A DNA stretch of 64,000 bases from Rathayibacter sp. SD072 (GTDB lineage: Bacteria; Actinomycetota; Actinomycetes; Actinomycetales; Microbacteriaceae), in assembly GCF_017355185.1 (NCBI RefSeq), contig NZ_JADILJ010000005.1, positions 1 through 64,000 of the forward strand, in the 5' to 3' direction. Position numbers and translations under genes: made by a program. Under the pieces are notes generated by a model, which did not search any database, was not told where the DNA came from, and was given only the letters and a program-made list of their open reading frames with translations. Each line of letters starts with the position of its first letter. The stretch's first letter is position 1. Positions 1 to 8,457 of the stretch are shown one piece after another.

Positions 1-453
1 GGCGGGGGCGGCAGCGGACTTCTCAGCGGGGGCGCTGGGAGCCTTCGCGGCGGGAGCCTCTGCGACGGGGGCCTCTGCAGGCGCGTCGGCGGCGGCCTGC
101 GCACGGGCTGCGGCTGCAGCCTCCTGCGCGGCCTGGGCCTGGGCCTGGCGCTCGGCGACCGACATCGGAGGAGCCGGCGCCGGAGCGGGCGGCTTCGCCG
201 GACCGGGGACCGGAGCGGACGGACGCGCGCCGGAGGGGCGCGGCGCGCCGGGGCGGGCGCTGGTGGCGGTCGGGGCCGGCGCGGCGGTTCCCGCGCTGCC
301 CTGGAGTGCCTGGCGGAGCTTGCGGGCCACGGGGGGCTCGATGCTCGAGGACGGTCCCTTGACGAACTCGCCCAGTTCTTTCAGCTTTGCAAGTGCGACC
401 TTGCTATCGACGCCGAGTTCGGCTGCGATCTCGTGTACGCGTGGTTTTGCCAC
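1..453 (-). CDS. infB: Translation initiation factor IF-2, N-terminal part (truncated by window edge)
   Basis: This is the amino-terminal end of IF-2, the GTPase that brings initiator tRNA to the 30S ribosome. The protein begins [20 protein letters not shown], the typical IF2_N helical domain. It continues into a long low-complexity stretch rich in Ala, Pro and Gln, as in actinobacterial IF-2 before the GTPase core. The core itself lies outside the window. I chose the GTG start because AGGAGA sits just upstream (about 457-463) and the IF2_N homology begins exactly there. It lies downstream of ylxR and nusA on the same strand, the usual nusA-ylxR-infB operon. Confidence 0.95.
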   Translation of the reverse strand, partial: MAKPRVHEIAAELGVDSKVALAKLKELGEFVKGPSSSIEPPVARKLRQALQGSAGTAAPAPTATSARPGAPRPSGARPSAPVPGPAKPPAPAPAPPMSVAERQAQAQAAQEAAAAARAQAAADAPAEAPVAEAPAAKAPSAPAEKSAAAPA

Positions 454-546
454 TTCTCTCCTGTCTTGGGCCTGCGCCCAAGACGGGGCAGGCCATCACA
501 AACGGACGGATCTCATTTCGAGCCGCTCATCAGTCGTTGCTCATGA

Positions 547-879
547 TCAGTTCACGGGCCGTTCTGCCTGTTCTCTCTGCGATGCGACCGTGCCCTGCGT
601 CGATTCCCCGTGAGGAGGAACCGGGCCGGTCGGACCGCGGGTGATGTACCGCTCCAGCTCGCTCGAATCCACGCTCTCGCGCGTCTTGAACGCTCTGGGG
701 AACGCGTGGCGCTTCACCGCGCGTTCATAGCAGTCGTACGTGTCGTGCAGCCACGCTCCCCGACCCGCACGAACAGCGCGCGGATCTACCGCGAGGGAGT
801 TCGAATGGAGGACGAGCCTCAGAAGAGAGACCCGGGGGGCGCGCAGACGGCAGCCGACGCACGTTCTGACGGGTTCCAC
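547..879 (-). CDS. ylxR: YlxR family (DUF448) RNA-binding/nucleoid protein
   Basis: This small basic protein of 110 residues belongs to the YlxR family. The sequence shows the family signatures RTCVGCR at residues 5-11 and GRGAWLH at residues 39-45. YlxR proteins are RNA- or DNA-binding factors encoded between nusA and infB in most Gram-positive genomes. A role in RNase P modulation or transcriptional regulation has been reported in other bacteria. The last ~30 residues are a divergent polar tail. The GTG start is preceded by GAGGGAG. The gene is 51 bases downstream of nusA and about 93 bases upstream of infB, so it is probably co-transcribed. Confidence 0.9.
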   Translation of the reverse strand: MEPVRTCVGCRLRAPRVSLLRLVLHSNSLAVDPRAVRAGRGAWLHDTYDCYERAVKRHAFPRAFKTRESVDSSELERYITRGPTGPVPPHGESTQGTVASQREQAERPVN

Positions 880-930
880 TCTACTCCCTCGACTCCGGGA
901 GCGCTTCCCCGCACGGCCGATGCTCGGGGA

Positions 931-1932
931 TCACTCCCCGTCCATCACCGAATCGGGCTGGATGTCGATCTTCGCGCCGGTCAGCTTCGCGGCGAGTCGG
1001 GCGTTCTGACCCTCCTTGCCGATGGCGAGCGAGAGCTGGTAGTCGGGGACGAGCGCCCGCACGGCCTTCAGGCTCTGGTCGATGACGAAGGCGCTGGTCA
1101 CCTTGGCCGGCGACAGGGCGCTGGCGACGAAGGTGGGCAGATCGGAGGAGTAGTCGACGATGTCGATCTTCTCGTTGTTGAGCTCGGCGGTGACGGCGCG
1201 CACGCGCTGCCCGAGCTCGCCGATGCACGCGCCCTTGGCGTTCACTCCGGGCTCTGTCGCGCGGACCGCGATCTTGGTCCGGTGGCCGGCCTCGCGGGCG
1301 AGCGAGACGATCTCCACGACTCCGGAGGCGATCTCGGGGACCTCGAGCGCGAACAGCTTGCGCACGAGCGACGGGTGGGTGCGCGAGACCTGGACCGAGG
1401 GGCCCTTCGGCCCGCGGCTGACGCTGGTCACGTACACGCGGATGCGGCGGCCGTGGCTGTAGTCCTCGCCCGGCACCTGCTCCTCGGGAGCGAGGATCGC
1501 CTCGATCGAGCCGAGGTCGACGTGGATCATCCGGGGGTTGGGGCCCTGCTGGATGACGCCGGCGACGATGTCGCCCTCGCGCCCCTTGAACTCGCCCAGG
1601 ACCTTCTCGTCGCCGATGTCGCGCAACCGCTGGTTGATGACCTGCTTGGCCGCGAACGCGGCGATGCGGCCGAAGTCGCGCGGCGAGTCCTCGGACTCGC
1701 CGATCACCGCTCCCTCCTCGTCGACCTCGGGCACGAAGACCGAGACGTGGCCGGTCTTGCGGTCCAGGTGCACGCGGGCGTCCACGGCGGTGGCCTTGTC
1801 GGCGTCGTCCGCCTGCCCGATGTGCTTGAGGTAGGCGGTGAGGATCGCCTGCTCGATGATCTGCACGAGTTCCTCGAAGGGGATCTCGCGCTCGCGCTCC
1901 AGGAGGCGCAGAACGCTCAGGTCGATGTCCAC
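931..1932 (-). CDS. nusA: Transcription termination/antitermination factor NusA
   Basis: NusA binds RNA polymerase and nascent RNA and modulates pausing, termination and antitermination. The 333-residue length matches the short actinobacterial form, which lacks the C-terminal acidic repeats of E. coli NusA. The N-terminal polymerase-binding domain occupies about residues 1-125. An S1 domain (around GREGDIVAGVIQQGPNPRM) and two KH domains follow; the second ends LAIGKEGQNARLAAKLTG. The start is GTG with an AGAAAGG-like ribosome site. The leader contains a perfect 7-1-7 palindrome (1961-1975) and a TAGGAT -10-like box (2050-2055), so transcription of the nusA-ylxR-infB unit probably starts just after proS. 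Confidence 0.95.
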   Translation of the reverse strand: MDIDLSVLRLLEREREIPFEELVQIIEQAILTAYLKHIGQADDADKATAVDARVHLDRKTGHVSVFVPEVDEEGAVIGESEDSPRDFGRIAAFAAKQVINQRLRDIGDEKVLGEFKGREGDIVAGVIQQGPNPRMIHVDLGSIEAILAPEEQVPGEDYSHGRRIRVYVTSVSRGPKGPSVQVSRTHPSLVRKLFALEVPEIASGVVEIVSLAREAGHRTKIAVRATEPGVNAKGACIGELGQRVRAVTAELNNEKIDIVDYSSDLPTFVASALSPAKVTSAFVIDQSLKAVRALVPDYQLSLAIGKEGQNARLAAKLTGAKIDIQPDSVMDGE

Positions 1933-1960
1933 GGCGGGCCTTTCTCTCTATTCACTTGGC

Positions 1961-1975
1961 GTCGCACAGTGCGAC
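1961..1975. promoter_or_regulatory. Perfect palindrome in the nusA leader
   Basis: GTCGCAC-A-GTGCGAC is an exact 7-base dyad with a one-base centre, 28 bases upstream of the nusA start codon. Its short centre makes an RNA hairpin less likely than a dimeric repressor site. I do not recognise the regulator. Confidence 0.4.
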
Positions 1976-1996
1976 CACGTCGAAGTCTCGCCCGAC

Positions 1997-2013
1997 GCCG
2001 GGCGATCACCGGC
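1997..2013. repeat. Small hairpin repeat, copy 1 (GCCGG-GCGATCA-CCGGC)
   Basis: A five-base-pair stem around a seven-base loop lies in the 151-bp gap between proS and nusA. Its core GCCGGGCGA..ACCGGC matches two hairpins between ispG and rseP (5734-5756 and 5853-5879). Because it lies downstream of proS on the minus strand it could end that transcript. It may also be a dispersed REP-like element. Confidence 0.35.
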
Positions 2014-2049
2014 CCCCGGAGGAGCCCGGCTCGCACGTCGGGACCATTG

Positions 2050-2055
2050 ATCCTA
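2050..2055 (-). promoter_or_regulatory. -10-like TAGGAT upstream of nusA
   Basis: Reading on the minus strand, TAGGAT sits about 118 bases before the nusA start, just after the proS stop codon. It fits the actinobacterial TANNNT pattern. No convincing -35 element is visible. Confidence 0.3.
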
Positions 2056-2083
2056 CCGGACCGCAGCGCACGGCGCCCCGGGG

Positions 2084-3850
2084 TCAGGCTCCGAGACGGC
2101 CGAGCGCCTCGGCGACGGGGAGCTGCTCCCGCTCCCCGGAGCGGCGGTCCCACAGCTCGACGATCCCCTCGGCGGCGCTGCGGCCGGCGATGACGATCAC
2201 CGGCACGCCGATGAGCTCGGCGTCGCCGAACTTGACGCCCGGGGAGACCTTGGGCCGGTCGTCGATGAGCACGTCGCGGCCGGCGCTCTCGAGCGAGGCC
2301 CCGACCGACTCCGCGAGCGCGAGCGCCGCCGGGTCCTTGCCCGTGGCGATCACGTGCACGTCGAAGGGCGCGACGTTCCCGGGCCAGATCAGACCGCGGT
2401 CGTCGTGGTTGCTCTCGGCGATGATCGCGAGGATCCGGGTGACTCCGATGCCGTACGAGCCCATGGTGACGGTGACGAGCTTGCCGTTCTCGTCCAGGAC
2501 CTTCAGCCCCAGCACCTCGGCGTACTTGCGGCCGAGCTGGAAGACGTGGCCGATCTCCATGCCGCGAGCGGTCTCGATCGCGCCGGAGCCGTCGGGTGCG
2601 GGATCTCCCGCGCGGACGTCCGCGACCTCGACCACGCCGTCCGCGGTGAAATCGCGTCCAGCGACCAGGTCGAGGACGTGCTTCCCGGCCGTGTTGGCCC
2701 CGGTGATCCATGCGGTGCCGTCGACCACGCGCGGGTCGAGCAGGTAGCGGACGCCGGTGGTCGATTCCTCGCCGAGCACGGCGCCCGCGGGCGACCAGGG
2801 ACCGATGTAGCCCTTGACCAGGCCCGGGTGCTTCGCGAAGTCGGCCTCGGTGGCGGCCTCGACCTCGGCGGGGGCGAAAGCGACCTCGGCGCGCTTGAGG
2901 TCGATGTCGCGGTCGCCGGGCAGGCCGACGATGACGAGCTCGCGGGAGCCGTCGAGAGCGATCAGCGCGAGGACGACGTTCTTGAGGGTGTCGGCCGCGG
3001 TCCACGCCCGGCCGTCCGCGCGGGGCTCGCGGTCGTTCGCGAGGTCGACCAGGGTCTGGATGGTGGGGGTGTCGGGCGAGTCGAAGACCCGGGCCTCCGG
3101 CTGCCCGTCGATCGGCAGCGCCTCGGGGACGGGCGTGCGGTACGCCTCGACGTTGGCCGCGTAGCCCCCGGCCGAGCGCACGAAGGTGTCCTCGCCGACC
3201 GGGGTCGGGTGCAGGAACTCCTCGCTCCGCGAGCCGCCCATCGCGCCGGCGTCGGCCTGCACGATGACGTACTCGAGTCCGAGACGGTGGAAGATCCGCT
3301 CGTACGCGTCGCGCTGCAGCTGGTAGCTCGCCTCGAGACCGGCGTCCGTGTGATCGAACGAGTAGGCGTCCTTCATGGTGAACTCGCGACCGCGCAGGAG
3401 CCCGGCACGCGGACGCGCCTCGTCGCGGTACTTGTCCTGGATCTGGTAGATCGACAGGGGCAGGTCCTTGTAGGAGGAGTAGAGGTCCTTGACCAGGAGG
3501 GTGAAGAACTCCTCGTGGGTGGGGGCCAGCATGTAGTCCGCGTCCTTGCGGTCCTTCAGCCGGAACACGCCGTCGCCGTACTCGGTCCAGCGTCCGCTCG
3601 CCTCGTAGGGCTCGCGCGGCAGGAGCGCGGGGAAGTGCACCTCCTGGGCGCCGGCCGCCTCCATCTCCTCGTGGATGATGCGCTCGATGCGGCGCTTCAC
3701 GCGCAGTCCGAGCGGGAGCCAGGCGAAGACGCCCGGGGCCTGGCGGCGGATGTAGCCCGCGCGCACGAGGAGGCGGTGGCTCGCGACCTCGGCGTCCGAG
3801 GGATCCTCTCGGAGGGTGCGGACGAACAGGTGCGAGAGACGGGTAACCAC
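2084..3850 (-). CDS. proS: Proline--tRNA ligase (bacterial type, with INS domain)
   Basis: ProS charges tRNA-Pro with proline in two ATP-dependent steps. The 588-residue protein has class II synthetase motifs: motif 2 around [13 protein letters not shown] and motif 3 in [13 protein letters not shown]. The bacterial-type insertion (editing, INS) domain fills roughly residues 220-400, and a C-terminal anticodon-binding domain ends the protein. The GTG start gives [17 protein letters not shown], the usual family beginning. A TAGGAT box lies 8 bases before it, which suggests its own leaderless promoter in addition to any read-through from the small secreted-protein gene 42 bases upstream. Confidence 0.96.
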   Translation of the reverse strand: MVTRLSHLFVRTLREDPSDAEVASHRLLVRAGYIRRQAPGVFAWLPLGLRVKRRIERIIHEEMEAAGAQEVHFPALLPREPYEASGRWTEYGDGVFRLKDRKDADYMLAPTHEEFFTLLVKDLYSSYKDLPLSIYQIQDKYRDEARPRAGLLRGREFTMKDAYSFDHTDAGLEASYQLQRDAYERIFHRLGLEYVIVQADAGAMGGSRSEEFLHPTPVGEDTFVRSAGGYAANVEAYRTPVPEALPIDGQPEARVFDSPDTPTIQTLVDLANDREPRADGRAWTAADTLKNVVLALIALDGSRELVIVGLPGDRDIDLKRAEVAFAPAEVEAATEADFAKHPGLVKGYIGPWSPAGAVLGEESTTGVRYLLDPRVVDGTAWITGANTAGKHVLDLVAGRDFTADGVVEVADVRAGDPAPDGSGAIETARGMEIGHVFQLGRKYAEVLGLKVLDENGKLVTVTMGSYGIGVTRILAIIAESNHDDRGLIWPGNVAPFDVHVIATGKDPAALALAESVGASLESAGRDVLIDDRPKVSPGVKFGDAELIGVPVIVIAGRSAAEGIVELWDRRSGEREQLPVAEALGRLGA

Positions 3851-3858
3851 GAGGGACG

Positions 3859-3864
3859 ATCCTA
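3859..3864 (-). promoter_or_regulatory. -10-like TAGGAT, proS (leaderless type)
   Basis: TAGGAT on the minus strand ends 8 bases before the proS GTG. Transcription would begin at or beside the start codon. No clear -35 box is seen. Confidence 0.35.
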
Positions 3865-3892
3865 TCCGCAGGCCGCGCGCGGGTGCGCGCGG

Positions 3893-4375
3893 TCAGTCGG
3901 GGATCCGCGAGAAGACGAGGCTGCCGCCGGTCCCCTCCAGCACGATGTCCTCGGGGGTACCGCCGATCGCGACGGGCGCCGACAGCAGTGCGAGCAGCCG
4001 GATCTCGGCGGGTCCGGGACGGTCCTCGCACTCGTCCCGCCAGGCGGGCTCCTCCTCGGGGACGAGCAGGGCGTCGTCGATGGTGAACGGCGCGGTCACG
4101 CTCGAGCACTCCGTGCCGACGACGAGCGTCTCGTAGCCGTCGACCCTCTCGGTGCGCAGGCGCACCCGCGCGTCCTCGACCCAGGCGGAGTAGGGCCCCT
4201 CCCCCGACGCCGCCGTCAGCACCCAGCGGTCGCAGCCGAACGGGTCGGCCGAAGTGGGGCGATCGGTGCAGCCGTCGATCCCGGCGGCCGAGGCGGGCCG
4301 GAGCGACGCGACTCCGGCCGCCGCGAGGCTGGCCGCGACGATGATCAGGGCGAGGCGGAGTGCGGGGCGGACCAT
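3893..4375 (-). CDS. Small secreted protein of unknown function, META/HslJ-like C-terminus
   Basis: This 160-residue protein starts with a clear signal peptide (MVRPALRLALIIVAASLAAA) and is probably exported. The mature part has four cysteines (in DGCTD, FGCDR, TECSS, DECED), consistent with two disulfides. The C-terminal stretch, with GGTPEDIVLEGTGGSLVFSR, resembles the end of META/HslJ beta-domains, but this is only a fold-level guess. It lies between ispG and proS on the same strand with gaps of 22 and 42 bases, so it is likely co-transcribed with them. A GGGAGC-like ribosome site precedes the ATG. I cannot assign a function. Confidence 0.7.
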   Translation of the reverse strand: MVRPALRLALIIVAASLAAAGVASLRPASAAGIDGCTDRPTSADPFGCDRWVLTAASGEGPYSAWVEDARVRLRTERVDGYETLVVGTECSSVTAPFTIDDALLVPEEEPAWRDECEDRPGPAEIRLLALLSAPVAIGGTPEDIVLEGTGGSLVFSRIPD

Positions 4376-4397
4376 CGCGATCCGCTCCCGCTCCGGC

Positions 4398-5558
4398 TCA
4401 GTTCGCGCCGACGGTGACGACCGGGGCGCCGGTCGAGGTGTCGTCGGCGGGCATCTCGGCGGCGAGGCGGTTGGCCTCCTCGATGAGGGTCTTGACGATC
4501 TCGGCCTCGGGCACGGTCTTGATGACCTCGCCCTTGACGAAGATCTGGCCCTTGCCGTTGCCGGAGGCGACGCCGAGGTCGGCCTCGCGGGCCTCGCCCG
4601 GTCCGTTGACGACGCAGCCCATGACCGCGACGCGCAGGGGGACGCTCATGCCCTCGAGACCAGCGGTCACGTCGTTGGCGAGCGTGTAGACGTCGACCTG
4701 GGCGCGGCCGCAGCTCGGGCAGGACACGATCTCGAGCTTGCGCTCGCGGAGGTTCAGGGACTGCAGGATCTGCAAGCCGACCTTGACCTCCTGGGCGGGC
4801 GGGGCCGAGAGCGACACGCGGATGGTGTCGCCGATGCCCTCGCCGAGCAGGATCCCGAAGGCCGTCGCCGACTTGATGGTGCCCTGGAACTCGGGGCCCG
4901 CCTCGGTGACGCCGAGGTGGAGCGGCCAGTCGCCGCGTGCAGCGAGCTGGCGGTAGGCCTTCACCATGACGACGGGGTCGTTGTGCTTGACCGAGATCTT
5001 GAAATCGTGGAAGTCGTGCTCCTCGAAGAGGCTTGCCTCCCACACGGCGCTCTCCACGAGGGCCTCGGCGGTCGCCTTGCCGTACTTCTGCATGAGGCTC
5101 GGCTCGAGCGAGCCGGCGTTGACGCCGATGCGGATCGAGACGCCCGCGGCCTTCGCGGCAGCCGCGATCTTGCCGACCTGGTCGTCGAACTTGCGGATGT
5201 TGCCCGGGTTCACGCGGACCGCCGCGCAGCCCGCGTCGATCGCCGCGTACACGTAGTTGGGCTGGAAGTGGATGTCGGCGATCACCGGGATCTGGCTCTT
5301 CTTGGCGATGATCGGCAGCGCCTCCGCATCGTCGCGGCTCGGCACCGCGACGCGGACGATGTCGCAGCCGGAGGCGGTGAGCTCGGCGATCTGCTGGAGC
5401 GTCGCGTTGATATTCGTGGTCGGGGTCGTGCACATCGACTGCACGCTGACTTGGGCGTCGCCGCCGACCAGGACCTTCCCGACCTTGATCTGACGGGACT
5501 TGCGGCGGGGGGCGAGGGTCTCGGGGACCTTGGGCAAACCCAGATTCACTGCTGGCAC
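4398..5558 (-). CDS. ispG: 4-hydroxy-3-methylbut-2-en-1-yl diphosphate synthase (flavodoxin/ferredoxin)
   Basis: IspG (GcpE) is the [4Fe-4S] enzyme that converts methylerythritol cyclodiphosphate to HMBPP in the non-mevalonate isoprenoid pathway. The TIM-barrel part begins near [11 protein letters not shown]. The cluster cysteines are visible in [10 protein letters not shown] and [10 protein letters not shown]. The frame is open 92 codons further upstream, but that extension is low-complexity. The GTG at 5558 ([10 protein letters not shown]) fits the family start and has TACGAT six bases upstream, consistent with a leaderless mRNA. The product is 386 residues, normal length. dxr, another enzyme of the same pathway, lies two genes upstream. 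Confidence 0.96.
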   Translation of the reverse strand: MPAVNLGLPKVPETLAPRRKSRQIKVGKVLVGGDAQVSVQSMCTTPTTNINATLQQIAELTASGCDIVRVAVPSRDDAEALPIIAKKSQIPVIADIHFQPNYVYAAIDAGCAAVRVNPGNIRKFDDQVGKIAAAAKAAGVSIRIGVNAGSLEPSLMQKYGKATAEALVESAVWEASLFEEHDFHDFKISVKHNDPVVMVKAYRQLAARGDWPLHLGVTEAGPEFQGTIKSATAFGILLGEGIGDTIRVSLSAPPAQEVKVGLQILQSLNLRERKLEIVSCPSCGRAQVDVYTLANDVTAGLEGMSVPLRVAVMGCVVNGPGEAREADLGVASGNGKGQIFVKGEVIKTVPEAEIVKTLIEEANRLAAEMPADDTSTGAPVVTVGAN

Positions 5559-5564
5559 CCGCCC

Positions 5565-5570
5565 ATCGTA
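5565..5570 (-). promoter_or_regulatory. -10-like TACGAT, ispG (leaderless type)
   Basis: TACGAT on the minus strand is separated from the ispG GTG by exactly six bases. It supports the GTG at 5558 as the real start. No clear -35 box is seen. Confidence 0.4.
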
Positions 5571-5733
5571 CGCGCGCCGCCCGACCCTCCGTCCGCTCGC
5601 CGCGTCTTCCCAGCCGCCGCCTCCTCCCCCGGCCCTCACCGAGGGAACCCCACCCCGTCGAGGGAGCCCGCTCCTCCTGGTTCCCTCGACCTTCCGAGGT
5701 TCCCTCGCGCCCCGGCGCGGTCGCGCCGGCCGG

Positions 5734-5756
5734 GACGCCGGGCGAGGACCGGCGTC
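5734..5756. repeat. Small hairpin repeat, copy 2
   Basis: An 8-bp perfect stem (GACGCCGG / CCGGCGTC) surrounds the loop GCGAGGA. Stem and loop match the hairpin at 5853-5879 almost base for base. Confidence 0.55.
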
Positions 5757-5771
5757 ACCGTCAAGGCGAAC

Positions 5772-5799
5772 GGGCGAATCGCGTCCCAGCGATTCGCCC
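5772..5799. terminator. Inverted repeat downstream of rseP
   Basis: GGGCGAATCGC and GCGATTCGCCC form a perfect 11-bp stem with a six-base loop, about 80 bases past the rseP stop codon. It may be a backup terminator for the dxr-rseP transcript. There is no T-run. Confidence 0.45.
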
Positions 5800-5852
5800 C
5801 AGCCGCCCGCACCCCGCTCCACGGAACGCAACAACCCCGAGGAGCCGACCGC

Positions 5853-5879
5853 GGAACGCCGGGCGAGGACCGGCGTTCC
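5853..5879 (-). terminator. Hairpin repeat copy 3, probable rseP terminator
   Basis: GGAACGCCGG and CCGGCGTTCC form a perfect 10-bp stem around the loop GCGAGGA. It abuts the rseP stop codon. Its position suggests the end of the dxr-rseP mRNA. The same loop recurs in copy 2, 100 bases away. Confidence 0.55.
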
Positions 5880-7262
5880 CTAGAAGAGCTGGATCGGCTT
5901 CACGATGTCGGCGTAGATGAGGAGGGCGCTCATGCCGCCCAGCAGCAGCACGACCGCGTAGGTGAGAGGGAGGAGCTTCGCGATGTCCACGGGTCCGGGG
6001 TCGCGTCGGCCGAAGAGCTTGGCGATGCGGCGGCGCAGTCCCTCCCAGAGGGCGCCGGCGATGTGGCCGCCGTCCATGGGGAGCAGCGGGACGAGGTTGA
6101 AGACGAACAGCGCGACGTTGAGCGAGGCGAGCACGCCCACCATGGTCTGCACCTTCGACACCACCGGCAGCTGATCGGAGGCGGCGATCTCGCCCGCGAT
6201 CCGGCCCACGCCGACCACGCTGATCGGCCCGTTCGCGTCGCGCTCCTCCGGCCCGAACGCGGCCTGCGCGACGTCGAGGAGTCGCTGCGGGAGATTGAGA
6301 ATCACGCCGACGACGCTCGTGACGTTCTGCCACACCGTCTCCGGCACCGCCGTGATCGGCTGCTGCACCAGCGCCTGGGAGGGCGAGATGCCGATGAAGC
6401 CGACGGTCTGCGTCCGGACTGCGCCGGAGTCGTCCAGGACCGCGTTCCCCGCGTCGTCCGTGACCGCGACCTCGTTCTCGGCGGGTGTGATAGTGAGGGT
6501 GAGGGGCGTGCCGTCCCGGTCGACCTCGACGGCGAGCGGCACTCCGGCCGACTCGCGGATGATCGGGGTCAGGTCGTTCCAGCTCGAGACCGCGGTGCCG
6601 TCGATCGACACGATGGTGTCGCCGGGCAGCAGCCCCGCCGCCGCGCCGGGCGCGAGCGGGTCGTCGGGCGAGCAGCTCTCGGCGCTCGTGTCGGAGGCGG
6701 GCACGACGCACTGCGAGACCGAGGAGATCGTGGACGTGTTCTGCGCCACTCCGATCCCGCAGAGGAGCACGGCGAAGAGCACGGTGGCGATCACGAGGTT
6801 CATGAACGGACCGCCGAACATCACGATCACGCGCTTCCAGACCGGCAGCCGGTAGAAGGCGCGGTGCTCCTCCCCCTCGCCGATCGTCTCGGCGCTGGCG
6901 GCCCGGGCCTCGTCGATCATGGTGGAGTAGGCGCCCCGGCGCGGCTCGGGAGCGGACTCGTTGCCGTTCAGGCCGTTGAAGAAGCCGGTGCTCGACTCGG
7001 CGACCCGGTCGCCGGGGTTCTTGGGCGGGTACATGCCGATCATCGCGATGTAGCCGCCGAGCGGGAGCGCCTTGATCCCGTACTCGGTTTCGCCGCGGCG
7101 CCGCGAGTAGATCGTCCGGCCGAAGCCGATCATGTACTGCGTGACCTTCACCCCGAAGAGCTTGGCGGGAACCAAGTGCCCCACCTCGTGCAGGGCGATC
7201 GAGAGGGCCACGCCCACGGCGATGATGACGACGCCGAGGACGAAGAGCAGCACGGATTCCAC
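5880..7262 (-). CDS. rseP: Site-2-type membrane metalloprotease (M50, RseP-like)
   Basis: This intramembrane zinc protease cleaves membrane-anchored regulators, typically anti-sigma factors, after a first periplasmic cut. The zinc motif HEVGH is at residues 25-29 in the first membrane helix. A PDZ domain lies near GAAAGLLPGDTIVSIDG, and the second metal-binding motif is in NLVPLLPMDGGH. Several membrane segments are apparent, and length (460 residues) is normal. The frame is open far upstream because dxr overlaps in another frame. The start at GTG 7262 (VESVLLFVLG) gives the usual family N-terminus; GTG 7268 is an alternative. It follows dxr by 74 bases. Confidence 0.93.
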   Translation of the reverse strand: MESVLLFVLGVVIIAVGVALSIALHEVGHLVPAKLFGVKVTQYMIGFGRTIYSRRRGETEYGIKALPLGGYIAMIGMYPPKNPGDRVAESSTGFFNGLNGNESAPEPRRGAYSTMIDEARAASAETIGEGEEHRAFYRLPVWKRVIVMFGGPFMNLVIATVLFAVLLCGIGVAQNTSTISSVSQCVVPASDTSAESCSPDDPLAPGAAAGLLPGDTIVSIDGTAVSSWNDLTPIIRESAGVPLAVEVDRDGTPLTLTITPAENEVAVTDDAGNAVLDDSGAVRTQTVGFIGISPSQALVQQPITAVPETVWQNVTSVVGVILNLPQRLLDVAQAAFGPEERDANGPISVVGVGRIAGEIAASDQLPVVSKVQTMVGVLASLNVALFVFNLVPLLPMDGGHIAGALWEGLRRRIAKLFGRRDPGPVDIAKLLPLTYAVVLLLGGMSALLIYADIVKPIQLF

Positions 7263-7336
7263 CGACACACTGTAAGCCGGTGCCGGTCGCCCCCGCTGGG
7301 CGGGCGCTGGAGGAACCCGATGAGCCGGGGGGCCGC

Positions 7337-8419
7337 CTAGGCCGTCGCGATCCGCTCGTCCGCGGTGCGCCGCGCCCACGTCTCGGCGGCGGCGAGCGAC
7401 TCCCGGGTCAGCGCCCCGTCGACGGAGTGGGCGTCGACGACGGCCTCCACGGTCGCGAGGATGTCGAGGTAGCCGATCCGTCCGGCGTGGAACGCCTGCA
7501 CGGCCTGCTCGTTCGCGGCGTTGAACACGGCGGGGTAGGACGCTCCCGCCGCTCCCACCTTCTTCGCCAGGCGCACCGAGGGGAACGCCTCCTCGTCGAG
7601 GGGCTCGAAGGTCCAGGAGTGCGCGCGGGTCCAGTCCAGCGGCACGCCGACTCCGGCGACGCGGTGCGGCCAGTCGAGCCCTAGGGAGATCGGCAGGCGC
7701 ATGTCCGGCGGCGACGCCTGGGCGATCGTGGAGCCGTCGACGTACTCGACCATCGAGTGCACGACCGACTGCGGGTGCACGGTCACGTCGATCCGCTCGT
7801 ACGGGATGTCGAAGAGCAGGTGCGCCTCGATCACCTCGAGGCCCTTGTTGACGAGGGTCGACGAGTTCGTGGTGACGACCAGGCCCATGTCCCACGTGGG
7901 GTGGGCGAGCGCCTGGGCCGGAGTCACGTCGCGGAGGGAGTCGCGGTCGCGTCCGCGGAAGGGCCCGCCGGACGCGGTCAGGACGAGGCGGCGCACCTCG
8001 CGGTGCTCGCCAGCCAGCAGCGCCTGGGCGATCGCGGAGTGCTCGGAGTCGACCGGCACGATCTGCCCGGGTGCCGCGAGCGAAGTGACCAGCTCGCCGC
8101 CGACGATCAGCGACTCCTTGTTGGCGAGCGCGAGGCTCCGCCCCTCCTCGAGCGCCGCGAGGGTCGGACCGAGGCCGACCGAGCCGGTGATGCCGTTGAG
8201 GACGACGTCGGCCTCGACGCCGCGCACGAGCTGCTCCGCCTCGACCGCGCCGAACGCGGTGTGCTCCACGCCGAAGGCGCGGGCCTGCTCGGCGACCGTC
8301 GCGCGGTTCGACCCGGCGGCCAGGCCCACGACCTCGAAGCGGTCGCGGTTGGCTCCGATGACGTCGAGTGCCTGCGTTCCGATGGACCCGGTCGAGCCGA
8401 GGATGATGACCCTGCGCAT
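7337..8419 (-). CDS. dxr: 1-deoxy-D-xylulose 5-phosphate reductoisomerase
   Basis: Dxr (IspC) rearranges and reduces DXP to 2-C-methylerythritol 4-phosphate with NADPH, the first committed step of the non-mevalonate isoprenoid pathway. The nucleotide-binding loop GSTGSIG is at residues 8-14. The metal-site region [10 protein letters not shown] and the substrate-flap region with ASGGPFR are intact. The length of 360 residues is slightly short but normal for actinobacteria. CAGGAT lies six bases before the ATG, suggesting a leaderless mRNA covering dxr-rseP. ispG downstream belongs to the same pathway. Confidence 0.96.
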   Translation of the reverse strand: MRRVIILGSTGSIGTQALDVIGANRDRFEVVGLAAGSNRATVAEQARAFGVEHTAFGAVEAEQLVRGVEADVVLNGITGSVGLGPTLAALEEGRSLALANKESLIVGGELVTSLAAPGQIVPVDSEHSAIAQALLAGEHREVRRLVLTASGGPFRGRDRDSLRDVTPAQALAHPTWDMGLVVTTNSSTLVNKGLEVIEAHLLFDIPYERIDVTVHPQSVVHSMVEYVDGSTIAQASPPDMRLPISLGLDWPHRVAGVGVPLDWTRAHSWTFEPLDEEAFPSVRLAKKVGAAGASYPAVFNAANEQAVQAFHAGRIGYLDILATVEAVVDAHSVDGALTRESLAAAETWARRTADERIATA

Positions 8420-8425
8420 CCGCCC

Positions 8426-8431
8426 ATCCTG
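8426..8431 (-). promoter_or_regulatory. -10-like CAGGAT, dxr (leaderless type)
   Basis: CAGGAT on the minus strand ends six bases before the dxr ATG, the same spacing as several other genes in this window. The -35 region is unremarkable. Confidence 0.35.
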
Positions 8432-8457
8432 GCACGCTGCGCAGGGCCGCTCCCGGG

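Larger units (their letters stand above)
5559..5879. other. Gene-free interval between rseP and ispG with three hairpins
   Basis: These ~320 bases hold no credible gene. From the rseP end they contain a 10-bp hairpin touching the rseP stop codon, an 11-bp inverted repeat (5772-5799), and a second hairpin with the same loop as the first (5734-5756). A stretch rich in TCCCTCG-type repeats (about 5641-5710) and the ispG -10-like box (5565-5570) follow. The long open frame reading through it on the minus strand is the non-coding extension of ispG. Confidence 0.7.

Noticed and set aside
5559-5834. The 92-codon N-terminal extension of ispG in the open frame
   Set aside because: Low-complexity Gly/Arg/Pro sequence containing the hairpin repeats and the -10-like box; the conserved protein starts at 5558.
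4254-7340. A 1028-codon open frame on the plus strand opposite ispG and rseP (similar long frames oppose nusA, proS, atpD and others)
   Set aside because: High-GC antisense shadow: Arg/Gly/Asp-rich low-complexity translation, no family motifs, and fully covered by well-recognised genes on the other strand.
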